Source: an uncultured bacterium
Lineage (GTDB): Bacteria; Verrucomicrobiota; Lentisphaeria; Victivallales; UBA1829
NCBI GenBank assembly: GCA_900549415.1
Contig: URNX01000004.1
Location: 45,714-109,713, forward strand
Reading direction: 5' to 3'
Length of the DNA: 64,000 bases
A program made the position numbers and the translations under genes. Shown here in pieces: positions 51,804-60,724 of the stretch. Every line of letters starts with the position of its first letter. The stretch's first letter is position 1. Under the pieces are notes generated by a model. It worked only from the letters and a program-made list of their open reading frames with translations. It did no database searches and had not been told where the DNA came from.

Positions 51804-54728
51804 ATGAAATCTGTATTTATGATTGCCGCTCTCGTCATCCTCGCCGGGCTGACGTCTGCTGGAGGAACTGTTATGCAAACCGCAAAAGATACTGCCGGAA
51901 ACTCTTACTCGTATATTCAGAACGATCCGTTCGATACACGTATCTACAAATTGCCGAATGGTCTGACCCTTTATCTTTCGCGCAACCCGATGCGTCCGCG
52001 CGTTTCGGTGCTGACCATCGTCCGCGCAGGTTCTTCCGATGAACCTGCCGATTCCACGGGGCTCGCCCACTATTTCGAGCACATGATGTTCAAGGGAACT
52101 CCGCGGATGGGAACACTTGACTGGGCAAAGGAAAAACCGCTTCTCGACCGTATTTCCGATCTTTTTGAACAGCGGAAGATGGAGGCGGATCCGGTTCGCA
52201 AGAAGGAGCTTTACGCGGAAATTGATCGCGTCTCCGGCGAGGCGGCGAAGTATGCCGCGGCGGGTGAGTTCTCCAAGCTCGCCTCTTCCTTCGGCGCCTC
52301 CGGACTCAATGCCGCGACCGGAGTCGATTTCACCGTCTACATGGGCGAGCTTCCCGCAAACGAACTCGGAAATTATCTGAAACTGGATGCGGAACGCTTC
52401 TCGAATCCTGTGCTCCGTTTGTTCCACACCGAACTTGAGGCGGTTTATGAGGAATTCAACCGCGGGCAGGACAAGGACGGGATGGTTTCGTATGAGACGC
52501 TCAACCGTGCGCTGCTGCCGACCCATCCCGCGGGACGTTCGATTATCGGCGAGCCGGATCACCTGAAAAATCCGTCGATGAAGGATATCATGACCTTCTT
52601 CAACCGCTATTATGTCCCCGGCAATATGGCGCTTGCGATTATCGGCGATCTTGATTTCGAGAAGACTTATGCGCTTGCGCAGGAGACGTTCGGCAAGCTC
52701 AAAGCCGCGCCCGTGCCTGAGCGCAAAATGCCGGTTGAACAGCCGCTGACCGAAAACCGGAAACTGACCGTCAGCGGACCGGAGGCGGCGCACACACGGC
52801 TTGGCTGGCGCGTGGAACGCACCCCGCGCAACGGCGCGCTTATCACGCTGATTGCGCGTCTGCTCAAAGATTCCGGCTATGGTCTGCTCGAACAGAACCT
52901 CCTCCGCACGCAGAAACTGCTTGGAGCGGGATGTCATCTGCGCATCGGACGCGAGTACATGCTTTTCATGCTCGACGGTTCGCCGCGTGCGGGACAGTCG
53001 CTGGACGAGGTTTCGACGCTTCTGCTTGCGGAACTCGAAAAGCTCCGCAAGGGTGAATACGGTGACTGGCGCATCGGAGCGGTTGCGGAAAACTGCCGCG
53101 TCACGATTGCGGAGATCCGCGAAGGCGACAACATGAATCTCGCCTGGGAGTTCGCCGACCTCTTTGTCAATGGCGATTCCTATGCGGAACTGCTCGCCAC
53201 GCCCGACCGCATTGCCGCATTTACCAAGAAGGATGTAACGGAATTCATAGAGAAGTATTTCGCTCATCATATCCGCGTCGACAAGACGACCGGTGAGCCG
53301 ACGAACCGGGTCAAGGTTGAGAAGCCGAAAATCACGCCCGTTGCGCTGAATTCGGAGAAGGAATCGGAATACAGCCGCGCGTTCCTCCAGCTTCCGCCGC
53401 CTCCCGCGATTGAGCCGCGGTTCGTTGATATCGCAAAAGATATTTCGAGCGTGGAACTGCCGAACGGCATCACAGTCAAACGCATGAACACGGTTTCCGG
53501 TTCGAATCTTTTCCATGCGGAACGCGTTATCAATATTTCCACGTATGAAAACCGGAAGCTTGAGCTTGCGATTGATTATCTGGAGTACATCGGAACGAGC
53601 CGCTACTCGGTCGATGCGCTGCGCCAGGAGTTCTACAAACTCGGCGTAAAACAGTCGATTTCGATCGACAAGTATGCGCTCACCGCGGAACTTTCGGGTC
53701 CGGCGGCGAACCTGAACAAAGCGGTCGCGCTGATGGAACATCTCATCCGCGATGCGAAACCGGATGCGGAGGCGTACAAGGCGTATGTCGACGGTATCCT
53801 GAAGGATCGTGCGGATGCGAAACTCAATCCGTCCGCGGTGTTTCAGCGCGGCATTTCGTATGCCTGGTACGGCAGACACACACCCTACACGGACGGCCTG
53901 ACGGAGGCGGAATTGCGCGAAACGAAGCCGGAAGAGCTGCTTGCGCTTCTGCGGAACATTTTCGCGAAGTACAGGAGCACGTTCGCATATGCGGGTCCCG
54001 CTCCGCTGGAGGAGGTCGTCGAGGCGGCGAAGCTGATTCATTCGACCGGAACCGTTACGCCGCCGGACAAGGTACGATACACGCCGCGTGCGGTGGAGAA
54101 GCCGAACATCTACATCATCGACTTCGACACGGTTCAGATGCGTGTGGGCTTCACCTCGCGCGGACCGATTTTCTCGCTTGCGGATCTGCCGTACGGCAAG
54201 ATGTTCAATGAATATTTCTGCTCCGGACTGGATTCGATTGTGTTCCAGGAGATCCGCGAATCACGTGCGCTGGCGTATGCCGCAGGCGGTTCGTATGAGC
54301 AGCTTATGCGCAAGGGACGCCACAATGTCGTTTACATGATTGCCGGAACGCAGAGCGACAAGTTGTTTGATGTGATTGACACGATGCATTCGATTCTGCG
54401 GAAGATGCCGCTGTTCGAGGGCAAATTCATCAGCGCCCGTGATTCGCTGGTGAAGCGGCTTGCAACGGCGCGGATTATCGGGCTTGAGCTTTTTGACTTC
54501 GAGCAGAAGATGCGCCGCATGGGAACGGATACCGACTGGTGCCGCGCCGAATTCGACACGGTTCGCAGCATGAAGCTGGATGCGCTGGCGGCGTTTTTCA
54601 ACCGCGACCTCGCGCCGCTGAAGTACGATATTGTGATTGTCGGCAAGGCGTCGCTGATTGACCGGAAGAAACTTTCGGAGTACGGAACGATTGTTGATCT
54701 CAAGCTGAAAGATATTTTCGGTTACTGA
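51804..54728 (+). CDS. Secreted M16-family zinc metallopeptidase (insulinase type)
   Basis: 974 residues from ATG 51804 (MKSVFMIAALVILAGLTSA), AAAGGG 6 bases upstream. An N-terminal signal leads to the periplasm. The inverted zinc motif HxxEH is at 89-93 (HYFEH) and the third ligand Glu lies near 216 in ELEAVYEE. About 45 extra residues (charged, coiled) separate them compared with the short members. The four-domain architecture of pitrilysin and insulinase is covered, with the R/Y pair of the C-terminal half in IRESRALAYAAGG. It degrades peptides of about 10-50 residues. It stands alone; a role in clearing signal peptides or foreign peptides is likely. Confidence 0.9.
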   Translation: MKSVFMIAALVILAGLTSAGGTVMQTAKDTAGNSYSYIQNDPFDTRIYKLPNGLTLYLSRNPMRPRVSVLTIVRAGSSDEPADSTGLAHYFEHMMFKGTPRMGTLDWAKEKPLLDRISDLFEQRKMEADPVRKKELYAEIDRVSGEAAKYAAAGEFSKLASSFGASGLNAATGVDFTVYMGELPANELGNYLKLDAERFSNPVLRLFHTELEAVYEEFNRGQDKDGMVSYETLNRALLPTHPAGRSIIGEPDHLKNPSMKDIMTFFNRYYVPGNMALAIIGDLDFEKTYALAQETFGKLKAAPVPERKMPVEQPLTENRKLTVSGPEAAHTRLGWRVERTPRNGALITLIARLLKDSGYGLLEQNLLRTQKLLGAGCHLRIGREYMLFMLDGSPRAGQSLDEVSTLLLAELEKLRKGEYGDWRIGAVAENCRVTIAEIREGDNMNLAWEFADLFVNGDSYAELLATPDRIAAFTKKDVTEFIEKYFAHHIRVDKTTGEPTNRVKVEKPKITPVALNSEKESEYSRAFLQLPPPPAIEPRFVDIAKDISSVELPNGITVKRMNTVSGSNLFHAERVINISTYENRKLELAIDYLEYIGTSRYSVDALRQEFYKLGVKQSISIDKYALTAELSGPAANLNKAVALMEHLIRDAKPDAEAYKAYVDGILKDRADAKLNPSAVFQRGISYAWYGRHTPYTDGLTEAELRETKPEELLALLRNIFAKYRSTFAYAGPAPLEEVVEAAKLIHSTGTVTPPDKVRYTPRAVEKPNIYIIDFDTVQMRVGFTSRGPIFSLADLPYGKMFNEYFCSGLDSIVFQEIRESRALAYAAGGSYEQLMRKGRHNVVYMIAGTQSDKLFDVIDTMHSILRKMPLFEGKFISARDSLVKRLATARIIGLELFDFEQKMRRMGTDTDWCRAEFDTVRSMKLDALAAFFNRDLAPLKYDIVIVGKASLIDRKKLSEYGTIVDLKLKDIFGY

Positions 54729-54750
54729 GAATTCAGTTCAGAAGAAAAAG

Positions 54751-54788
54751 AACGGGAAACCGGCTGCAGAAGGCGGTTTCCCGTTTTT
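54751..54788 (+). terminator. Intrinsic terminator after the M16 peptidase gene
   Basis: 12-bp perfect stem AACGGGAAACCG (54751-54762) with 54774-54785, followed by T5. Confidence 0.85.
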
Positions 54789-54834
54789 AATTCCGGTGGA
54801 ATGCCGGAATCATGAAATGGATTGGTGAAGGGAC

Positions 54835-55071
54835 TCAGATGTCCTCATCGTCGCTGAAATCGTCGCCAAGATCATCCAGATCATCGATGGAACCGAGATC
54901 ATCCTCGTCGTCAAGACCGGCGTCGTCTCCGTATTCATCGTAGTCGTCATCCTCTTCGTTGACGACGGTGCTTGCGGAGATGAAGGCGCCGCATTCGGGA
55001 CAGCATCCATCTTCAGCTTCAATCTGTTTTTCGTTGATTTCGATGTCGCAATAAGGGCAGAACATCACCAT
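54835..55071 (-). CDS. Small zinc-ribbon protein with long acidic tail
   Basis: 78 residues, AAGGAGG 7 bases before the ATG. CPYCDIEINEKQ and CCPECGAF make a four-Cys zinc ribbon (residues about 5-27). From about residue 38 to the end nearly every residue is Asp or Glu (EEDDDYDEYGDDAGLDDEDD). The acidic tail could mimic nucleic acid or bind a basic partner. Its own promoter (TTGACT, 16, TATAAT) suggests steady expression. Similar short ribbon-plus-acid proteins are seen in Lentisphaerae and planctomycetes, but the function is not known. Confidence 0.85.
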   Translation of the reverse strand: MVMFCPYCDIEINEKQIEAEDGCCPECGAFISASTVVNEEDDDYDEYGDDAGLDDEDDLGSIDDLDDLGDDFSDDEDI

Positions 55072-55136
55072 AAGAAAACCTCCTTGTGTTGTTGCAAAGA
55101 TTTTGCAGCGGAAACTGAAATTCAGTTTACACGAAC

Positions 55137-55164
55137 ATTATAAAGAGTTATGCGAAAAAGTCAA
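55137..55164 (-). promoter_or_regulatory. Promoter of the zinc-ribbon gene
   Basis: Minus strand TTGACT (55164-55159), 16 bases, TATAAT (55142-55137). An AT-rich inverted repeat (55175-55184 with 55198-55207) lies just upstream. Confidence 0.7.
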
Positions 55165-55221
55165 CCCCTGAAATGCGTTTTTTCTTAATTTTTTTACGAA
55201 AAAACGCGTTTTCAGCTGAAT

Positions 55222-55767
55222 TCAGATGTTTTTCCCGAGGTTGCGGGCTTCATCGAGGGTTGGCGAACCTTTGATTGCGCCGGGCTCTCCGACGTTCGGG
55301 ACGAGGATTTTTCCGCGGTCGGTCCACTTCAGATATTCCGCAATGAGTTCGTAGGAACGGACGATTCCCTCGAAGTCCTTCATTTCATCGGTTTCGGCGG
55401 TGACGAGCAGGGCGCATTCTTTGATTTTCAGGGGGCGTCCGCCGACCATGAACGCATAGAACTTGTCGAGCGCCGCTTTCAGTTGAGTCGGGAAGGAGAA
55501 CCAGTAGAGCGGAGTCACGAGAACGAGCACTTCGGCTTCTTTCAGGATCGGGGCGAGCGAATTGAAATCATCGTCGAACAGGCATGCCTTCCCGTGTTTG
55601 AAGCACTGGTTGCATGCACGGCAGCCGTCGATCTGCTTGCGGGCCGTGTCGAACCGCTGGACGCGGTGTCCGGCTTCTTCGGCACCTTTGATGAATGCGT
55701 CGGCGAGCATGAAGCTGTTCCCGTTTGAACGGGGGCTTCCGGTCAGAACTAAGATATTCTTACCCAT
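55222..55767 (-). CDS. Iron-sulfur flavoprotein / flavodoxin-like NAD(P)H oxidoreductase
   Basis: 181 residues, AAGGAGG 9 bases before the ATG. FMN phosphate loop at the start (LVLTGSPRSNGNSFMLADAF). The segment DGCRACNQCFKHGKAC has the compact C-x2-C-x2-C-x6-C pattern of iron-sulfur flavoproteins, which hold a [4Fe-4S] cluster next to FMN. VLVLVTPLYWFSFPTQLKAALDK is the second flavin loop of the NADPH-dependent FMN reductase fold. It should pass electrons from ferredoxin to oxygen, peroxide or other acceptors in the cytoplasm of an anaerobe. It stands alone. Confidence 0.9.
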   Translation of the reverse strand: MGKNILVLTGSPRSNGNSFMLADAFIKGAEEAGHRVQRFDTARKQIDGCRACNQCFKHGKACLFDDDFNSLAPILKEAEVLVLVTPLYWFSFPTQLKAALDKFYAFMVGGRPLKIKECALLVTAETDEMKDFEGIVRSYELIAEYLKWTDRGKILVPNVGEPGAIKGSPTLDEARNLGKNI

Positions 55768-55841
55768 GAAAAATTCCTCCTTTTCCGCAATATAATGGAG
55801 TTTCCCGCAATGTCAACCGGAAAACTCCATTGAAACGCGTT

Positions 55842-58232
55842 TTAAACGGAGAGTTTGCGGGAGATGACGGCCGCTTCTCCTGTTGTCCGGATTGTTTCGC
55901 CGGGCAGAAGAATCTGCGCGCAGATTCCCGCGGGGATCTGGAAGTTCAGTTCCGCCGTGTTTCCGGAAAGCTTCAGGGAGGCACGGATCGTTCCCTGCGG
56001 AGTCGGCAGGACGAGATCCGCAGAGTCCAGCGCGGAGAGGAGCGGTGCGAATTCAACTCTGCGCCACGCGTCTTCGGTTTGCTTTACGCCGAACACAAGT
56101 TCGGGGAGGTGCGAAAGCGGATGGGCGCTCCATGCGTGCGAATAGGACCAGCCGGAATAATCGCCCTTGCCGAAGGTTTCCCATGCGGTTCCCGTCGGAA
56201 CCATTTTCGCCCATTCGCGGCGGATGTATTCGAGCGCTTCGGCGCGGAGACCGTACATCTGCGCGGCGTCGAGCAGGTAAGTCGACCAGAACGAGCCGGG
56301 TTCCGCACAGCCGGAAAGAGTCCCTTTCAGGCACGGCAGAATGCGTTTTTCAATCATCGAATCTTTGGCTTCCGGACGCAGGTTGAGCAGAAGCGCGAGC
56401 ACTTGGTCGTGAACAGACGGCACGCCGTTCTGTTTGCCGTCCTTGCCGATTTCGGGAACGAAAAGTTCCTGTTGCGGATCGAAGAAGGCTTCGGCGAGAA
56501 GTTTGCGTTCCGCGGCGATTTTTGCTTCCAGTTCCTGTGCATCCGCTTCGTACCCGGCATGATGCAGAAGTTTGCAGTAGAGCGTTTCGGTATAGAGATG
56601 CCAGAGATTGAGGAAGGTCGGCGTTGCGTTCTTGGGCAGATCGCACCAGTCTTCGAAGAGCCAGTAACGGGGATCGGCTTGCAGCAGACCGTCGGGACCG
56701 CGTGTGCCCTCGAAGTAGGCGAAGATGTCCTCCGCGCGGGATTTCTGTTCGTCCAGATGTTCCGTGGAGCCGGTCTGGAACCAGAGGTCGTACAGAGTGG
56801 CGATCCAGGTGAGGCAGAAGTCGGGCAGAACGCAGCCGCAGTCGGTGGTCGGTGCATCGGCGAAAGTTAGATTGCCGGGCGCGTGCTGTCCCGCGATCGA
56901 ATGGATTCCCTGACGGAGCAGGCTGGGGTCGGCTGTCAGGAAGTGTGTGTTTTTGGCCTGAACGCGGGCGTCGCCCCACCACTGGGACTGTTCGCGCCAG
57001 GGAGTATCGACGAAGGCGTCCAGCGAGCAGACCTGCTGGGTGTGGCGGCAGATGCGGTAGATGTCGTTCAGAACCTTGTCGGAACAATGGAAGTTTCCGG
57101 TTATCTGCATGGGATACACCGCGCTTCGCCAGGAGAGCCTGATTTTCAGCGGGCGCGTATTTTCACGGACTGCAAGGGTGACATGGCGCACGCCCATGAT
57201 CTGGTTGAGCTCGCAGTGTCCCTTTTCCGCGCCGAGGTGGACGCGGCTTGCCATTGCAAGCTCGCTTCCCGCGCCGGGTTCAGGGCGGAACTGGATTTTG
57301 CCGTCCTGAAGCCAGTGGAAGTAGAAGAAATCGACAATCATTCCGGCTTCGGCGTCTTCATAATCGAAAATGGGAGTTCCGGGGAGCCACTCATCCGCGC
57401 CGAGATCGACGGTGATGCAGGAGACCTTGCCTTTTCCGGCTTCCGGAATTTCGAAGCAGAGCGCGTTTCCTTCGCGGCGACACGGGGGAAGGGGGCCGTA
57501 TTCGAGCGCGGGAAGTTCATTTTCTGCAAAATCCCAGGCGATGTTGTGCTCCGGGAAGGGGAATGTCTTTGCTGGAGTTGAGCAGGGACCCGCTGCAAAT
57601 GAGACGAGTCCGGCGGGCGCCTGTTCGTGTTCATCGAGCATGGGAATGCGGCGAGTTTCGAGCCCGGACCAGGGGAGGGATCCCTGGGCATGCTGTCCGG
57701 GCGCGCACCATTTCGGCTGAGGCGGAATGCGAAATCCGGCCTCGGCGGTGATCCAGGAACGGTCATCGAAGGTCAGATCGACCTCTTCCTGCCAGCCCAT
57801 CTGGAAACTGAGGCGTCCGGTGTCATGTGCATAAGCGGTGTTGCGGAAAATGGTCCAGCCTTCGACCTGAGAGAGGATGAGCGTGCCGTTGTCCCATTCG
57901 GCGGAGCAGAGGAACCCGGCGCTGTCGGCATGGTTGTACGCGAATGTGCTGATTCCGGGATTGTATGCCTCCACGGAGATCCAGTTGTGCCCGGGTTTCA
58001 GATACGGGAGGAGCTCGACGCGGTCGTACGGCCAGTTGTCCTGATAGCCGCGGACGGGACCGCGGCAGATATAGCGTCCGTTGACATAGAGCCGGTAGCT
58101 CTGGTCAGCGGTGATGTCGAGCGGCGCGGCGGACGGCAGTTTCTCCATGTTGAAATCGTGGCGGAACCCCGCGTAACAGTTCTGCAGATAGAGTGTTTTT
58201 GCGGGCCAGATCCAGTAAGCGTTCGGGTTCAT
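55842..58232 (-). CDS. GH78 alpha-L-rhamnosidase
   Basis: 796 residues, no signal peptide. Two N-terminal beta domains (RLYVNGRYICRGPVRGYQDNW) are typical of the family. The (alpha/alpha)6 barrel starts near 375. The GH78 signature is DAFVDTPWREQSQWWGDARV at about 405-424, with the acidic pair in DTPWRE and the Asp of GDAR. The second acid is expected in the later barrel loops, GFGKGDYSGWSYSHAWSAHP being the matching region. It removes L-rhamnose from pectin fragments or plant glycosides inside the cell. The ribosome site is weak (AAGGA far upstream), the promoter good. It is 74 bases from the flavoprotein gene. Confidence 0.9.
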   Translation of the reverse strand: MNPNAYWIWPAKTLYLQNCYAGFRHDFNMEKLPSAAPLDITADQSYRLYVNGRYICRGPVRGYQDNWPYDRVELLPYLKPGHNWISVEAYNPGISTFAYNHADSAGFLCSAEWDNGTLILSQVEGWTIFRNTAYAHDTGRLSFQMGWQEEVDLTFDDRSWITAEAGFRIPPQPKWCAPGQHAQGSLPWSGLETRRIPMLDEHEQAPAGLVSFAAGPCSTPAKTFPFPEHNIAWDFAENELPALEYGPLPPCRREGNALCFEIPEAGKGKVSCITVDLGADEWLPGTPIFDYEDAEAGMIVDFFYFHWLQDGKIQFRPEPGAGSELAMASRVHLGAEKGHCELNQIMGVRHVTLAVRENTRPLKIRLSWRSAVYPMQITGNFHCSDKVLNDIYRICRHTQQVCSLDAFVDTPWREQSQWWGDARVQAKNTHFLTADPSLLRQGIHSIAGQHAPGNLTFADAPTTDCGCVLPDFCLTWIATLYDLWFQTGSTEHLDEQKSRAEDIFAYFEGTRGPDGLLQADPRYWLFEDWCDLPKNATPTFLNLWHLYTETLYCKLLHHAGYEADAQELEAKIAAERKLLAEAFFDPQQELFVPEIGKDGKQNGVPSVHDQVLALLLNLRPEAKDSMIEKRILPCLKGTLSGCAEPGSFWSTYLLDAAQMYGLRAEALEYIRREWAKMVPTGTAWETFGKGDYSGWSYSHAWSAHPLSHLPELVFGVKQTEDAWRRVEFAPLLSALDSADLVLPTPQGTIRASLKLSGNTAELNFQIPAGICAQILLPGETIRTTGEAAVISRKLSV

Positions 58233-58276
58233 GATATGCTTGAAATCCTTATGTGTTTCTGTTTTGCATTGCGTTT

Positions 58277-58305
58277 AATTTATCGCATATCCGTGTGCTT
58301 TTCAA
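58277..58305 (-). promoter_or_regulatory. Promoter of the GH78 gene
   Basis: Minus strand TTGAAA (58305-58300), 17 bases, TAAATT (58282-58277). Confidence 0.6.
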
Positions 58306-58441
58306 GCGTATTTTTAAAAAAATGCTAAAACGTTTGAGCGATGGATATTTCCTGCTGTTTTTTTCAGTGCCGCATTTGAAAAATGCGGAAACGCTTATAT
58401 CTTAGAGATGAAATCACGGAACAACAAGACGGAGTTTGATT

Positions 58442-60646
58442 ATGGCGGACATTCCTGAACTTCTGCTGGATGCTGTAAACCGGAAAGCATCCGATATATT
58501 TCTTTCGGCGGGGAAACATCCCTCGCTGCGCATTCAGGGGAAACTGATTGCCGACAACGGGTTCCCTGTATTTTCCTCTGAAGAGATCGATGCATTCCGC
58601 CTCGGCGTCATCGGGGAGGCGGGGGAGAAAGAGTACCTGGCGAACGGCGGATTCGACGCATCGTACACCCTCGGAAATCCCGTCCGCTTCCGTCTGAATT
58701 TTTTCACCAGCCTGAACGGACCCGGACTCGCAGTCCGTCCGATTCTTTCGGGCGACGGGCTTTTCTTTGAGGAGTTGAATCTCCCCGTATTGCTGGGAGA
58801 CATCTGTTCCGTTCAGCACGGACTGATTCTGATCACCGGTTCGACCGGGTGCGGGAAGTCGACCACGCTTGCGGCGATGATCAATCACATCAACATGCAT
58901 TCCGCGCGTCATATTCTCACCATTGAAGATCCGGTTGAGTTTGTGCACACCGACCGGGAATCGATCGTGACGCAGCGGGAGGTTTCCGGCGCAAACGGCG
59001 GCTATCCGCAGGCTCTGAAGTTTGCACTGCGCGAAAATCCCGACGTCATTGTCATCGGAGAACTGCGCGACGCCGCAACCGTGCAGGTGGCGTTCGCCGC
59101 CGCCATGACGGGACATCTCGTGATTGCGACCGTTCACACGACCGATACGGTTCAGACCGTGGAGCGTCTGCTTATGCTTTTCCCTGAGACAGTGCGCGAA
59201 CAGATGGCCTCCGACCTCGGACTTGCGCTGCAGGCGGTTGTCTCGCAGCGTCTTGTGCCGCGCGCGGATGAGACGGGGATGATTCCGGCTGTGGAAATCC
59301 TGCTCGGTACGGCGACGGTCCGGAAGCAGATTGCCGAACGCGATTACAATGCGCTTGAACTTACTCTGAAGGCGGGTGTCCGGCAGGGAATGACCACATT
59401 CAACCGTTCGCTTTTTCAGCTTTACGATATGGGGATCATTACCCGGACAACCGCGCTTGCGGCATCCGGAAATGCAAATGAACTCGATCTGTTCATGAAG
59501 GGCATGGAAAACGGGAACGACGTTTTTGTTCAGCGGTACGGCAGCGGCGGCGAGGACGATGAGGAGGGGCTTGTGGATATGCGCACGCTCTTCCGTGCCG
59601 CGGTCAAGAATCGTGCAAGTGACATGCTGCTCTCTTCGGGAACCTCCCCCATGCTGCGTCTGAACGGCGAGCTGCGCGCGATGGCTCTTCCGCCGCTGAG
59701 TGCGGAAGATATCGAGCGTCTGCTCTTCAGTGTGATTTCGCGCCAGCAGCGGATCGCTCTGGAGGAGAAGCGCGAACTGGATTTTGCACTTTCCGCCACA
59801 CTTCAGCTTGACGTGGGAGGGCCCCCGCCGGTTTCACGGTTCCGTGTGAATGCGTTCTATCAGCGCGGCAGCCTCGGCGTGGTCGCCCGCGTCGTTCCGA
59901 GTAAAATTCCGTCGCCGACGGATCTGCTTCTGCCTCCCGTCCTGGTCCGTCTGATGGACAAGAAGCAGGGGCTTATTCTTGTGACCGGTCCGACCGGAAG
60001 CGGGAAATCGACGACGCTGGCGAGTCTGCTGAACATGGTCAACCGGAGCCGTCCGAGTCATATCATCACCATTGAAGACCCGATTGAATATGTTTACGAC
60101 AATGCCTGTTCGGTTGTGGAACAGCGGGAACTGCATTCGGATACGCTGGAATTCGCAGCCGCGCTGAAGGCGGCGATGCGCGAATCGCCCGATATTATCA
60201 TGGTCGGCGAGATGCGCGACATTGCAACCATGTCTTCCGCGCTCACCGCCGCGGAGACGGGGCATCTGGTGCTTGCGACGATTCATACGAACAGCGCACC
60301 GCAGACCGTCGACCGGATTATCGATTCCTTCCCGCCGAGCCAGCAGAATCAGATCCGGCAGCAGCTTTCCGGAGCCCTTCTCGGCGTGATTTCCCAGCGT
60401 CTGCTTCCGCGCCTCGACGGATGCGGGCGCGTTGCGGCGTTTGAGGTGATGATCGGCACCCCGCCGATCCAGAGCCTGATCCGCGAAGGGAAGACGCATA
60501 TGCTTCAGTCGGCCATTGAGACGGCGTCGAAAGACGGCATGATAACACTCCGCAAGGCGCTGGAATTGCTCAGCATGAACGGGCTCGTTTCGCGGAAGGA
60601 AACGCTCCGGTTCAGTGCGGACTACAAGGAAACGGAAGCGTTCTGA
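58442..60646 (+). CDS. Two-module PilT/PilU-type ATPase in one chain
   Basis: 734 residues from ATG 58442, GGAG 7 bases upstream. Two complete PilT-type retraction ATPases follow each other. Module 1 (about 1-350): SDIFLSAGKHPSLRIQG, Walker A GSTGCGKST (133-141), Asp box IGELRDAATV, His box HLVIATVHTTDT. Module 2 (about 378-734): ASDMLLSSGTSPMLRLNG, Walker A GPTGSGKST (516-524), VGEMRDIATM, HLVLATIHTNSA, and a PilT-like end SLIREGKTHM. A linker rich in acidic residues (GGEDDEEG, 369-376) joins them. Ordinary PilT and PilU are about 340-380 residues. It probably powers retraction of a pilus or pseudopilus. No other pilus gene is adjacent, but pseudopilin-like genes are scattered in the window. 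Confidence 0.92.
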   Translation: MADIPELLLDAVNRKASDIFLSAGKHPSLRIQGKLIADNGFPVFSSEEIDAFRLGVIGEAGEKEYLANGGFDASYTLGNPVRFRLNFFTSLNGPGLAVRPILSGDGLFFEELNLPVLLGDICSVQHGLILITGSTGCGKSTTLAAMINHINMHSARHILTIEDPVEFVHTDRESIVTQREVSGANGGYPQALKFALRENPDVIVIGELRDAATVQVAFAAAMTGHLVIATVHTTDTVQTVERLLMLFPETVREQMASDLGLALQAVVSQRLVPRADETGMIPAVEILLGTATVRKQIAERDYNALELTLKAGVRQGMTTFNRSLFQLYDMGIITRTTALAASGNANELDLFMKGMENGNDVFVQRYGSGGEDDEEGLVDMRTLFRAAVKNRASDMLLSSGTSPMLRLNGELRAMALPPLSAEDIERLLFSVISRQQRIALEEKRELDFALSATLQLDVGGPPPVSRFRVNAFYQRGSLGVVARVVPSKIPSPTDLLLPPVLVRLMDKKQGLILVTGPTGSGKSTTLASLLNMVNRSRPSHIITIEDPIEYVYDNACSVVEQRELHSDTLEFAAALKAAMRESPDIIMVGEMRDIATMSSALTAAETGHLVLATIHTNSAPQTVDRIIDSFPPSQQNQIRQQLSGALLGVISQRLLPRLDGCGRVAAFEVMIGTPPIQSLIREGKTHMLQSAIETASKDGMITLRKALELLSMNGLVSRKETLRFSADYKETEAF

Positions 60647-60668
60647 CCGGACGGAACGCAAAAGAACA

Positions 60669-60716
60669 AGCCGCGGATTCTCATTCCGCATTGAGAATCC
60701 GCGGCTGCTGTTTTTT
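60669..60716 (+). terminator. Strong intrinsic terminator between convergent PilT-type and GH38 genes
   Basis: Perfect 15-bp stem AGCCGCGGATTCTCA (60669-60683) with 60692-60706, then T6 on the plus strand; the minus strand side is also U-rich. Confidence 0.9.
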
Positions 60717-60724
60717 GAGTTTTC

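Noticed and set aside
51411..54041. 876-codon open frame on the minus strand
   Set aside because: It is antisense to hisG and the M16 peptidase gene, both with full family motifs and ribosome sites; long antisense frames are common here because of codon bias.
55175..55207. AT-rich inverted repeat as terminator of the flavoprotein gene
   Set aside because: The 10-bp stem is not followed by a T tract on the gene strand and is AT-rich; it is mentioned only as a sequence near the zinc-ribbon promoter.
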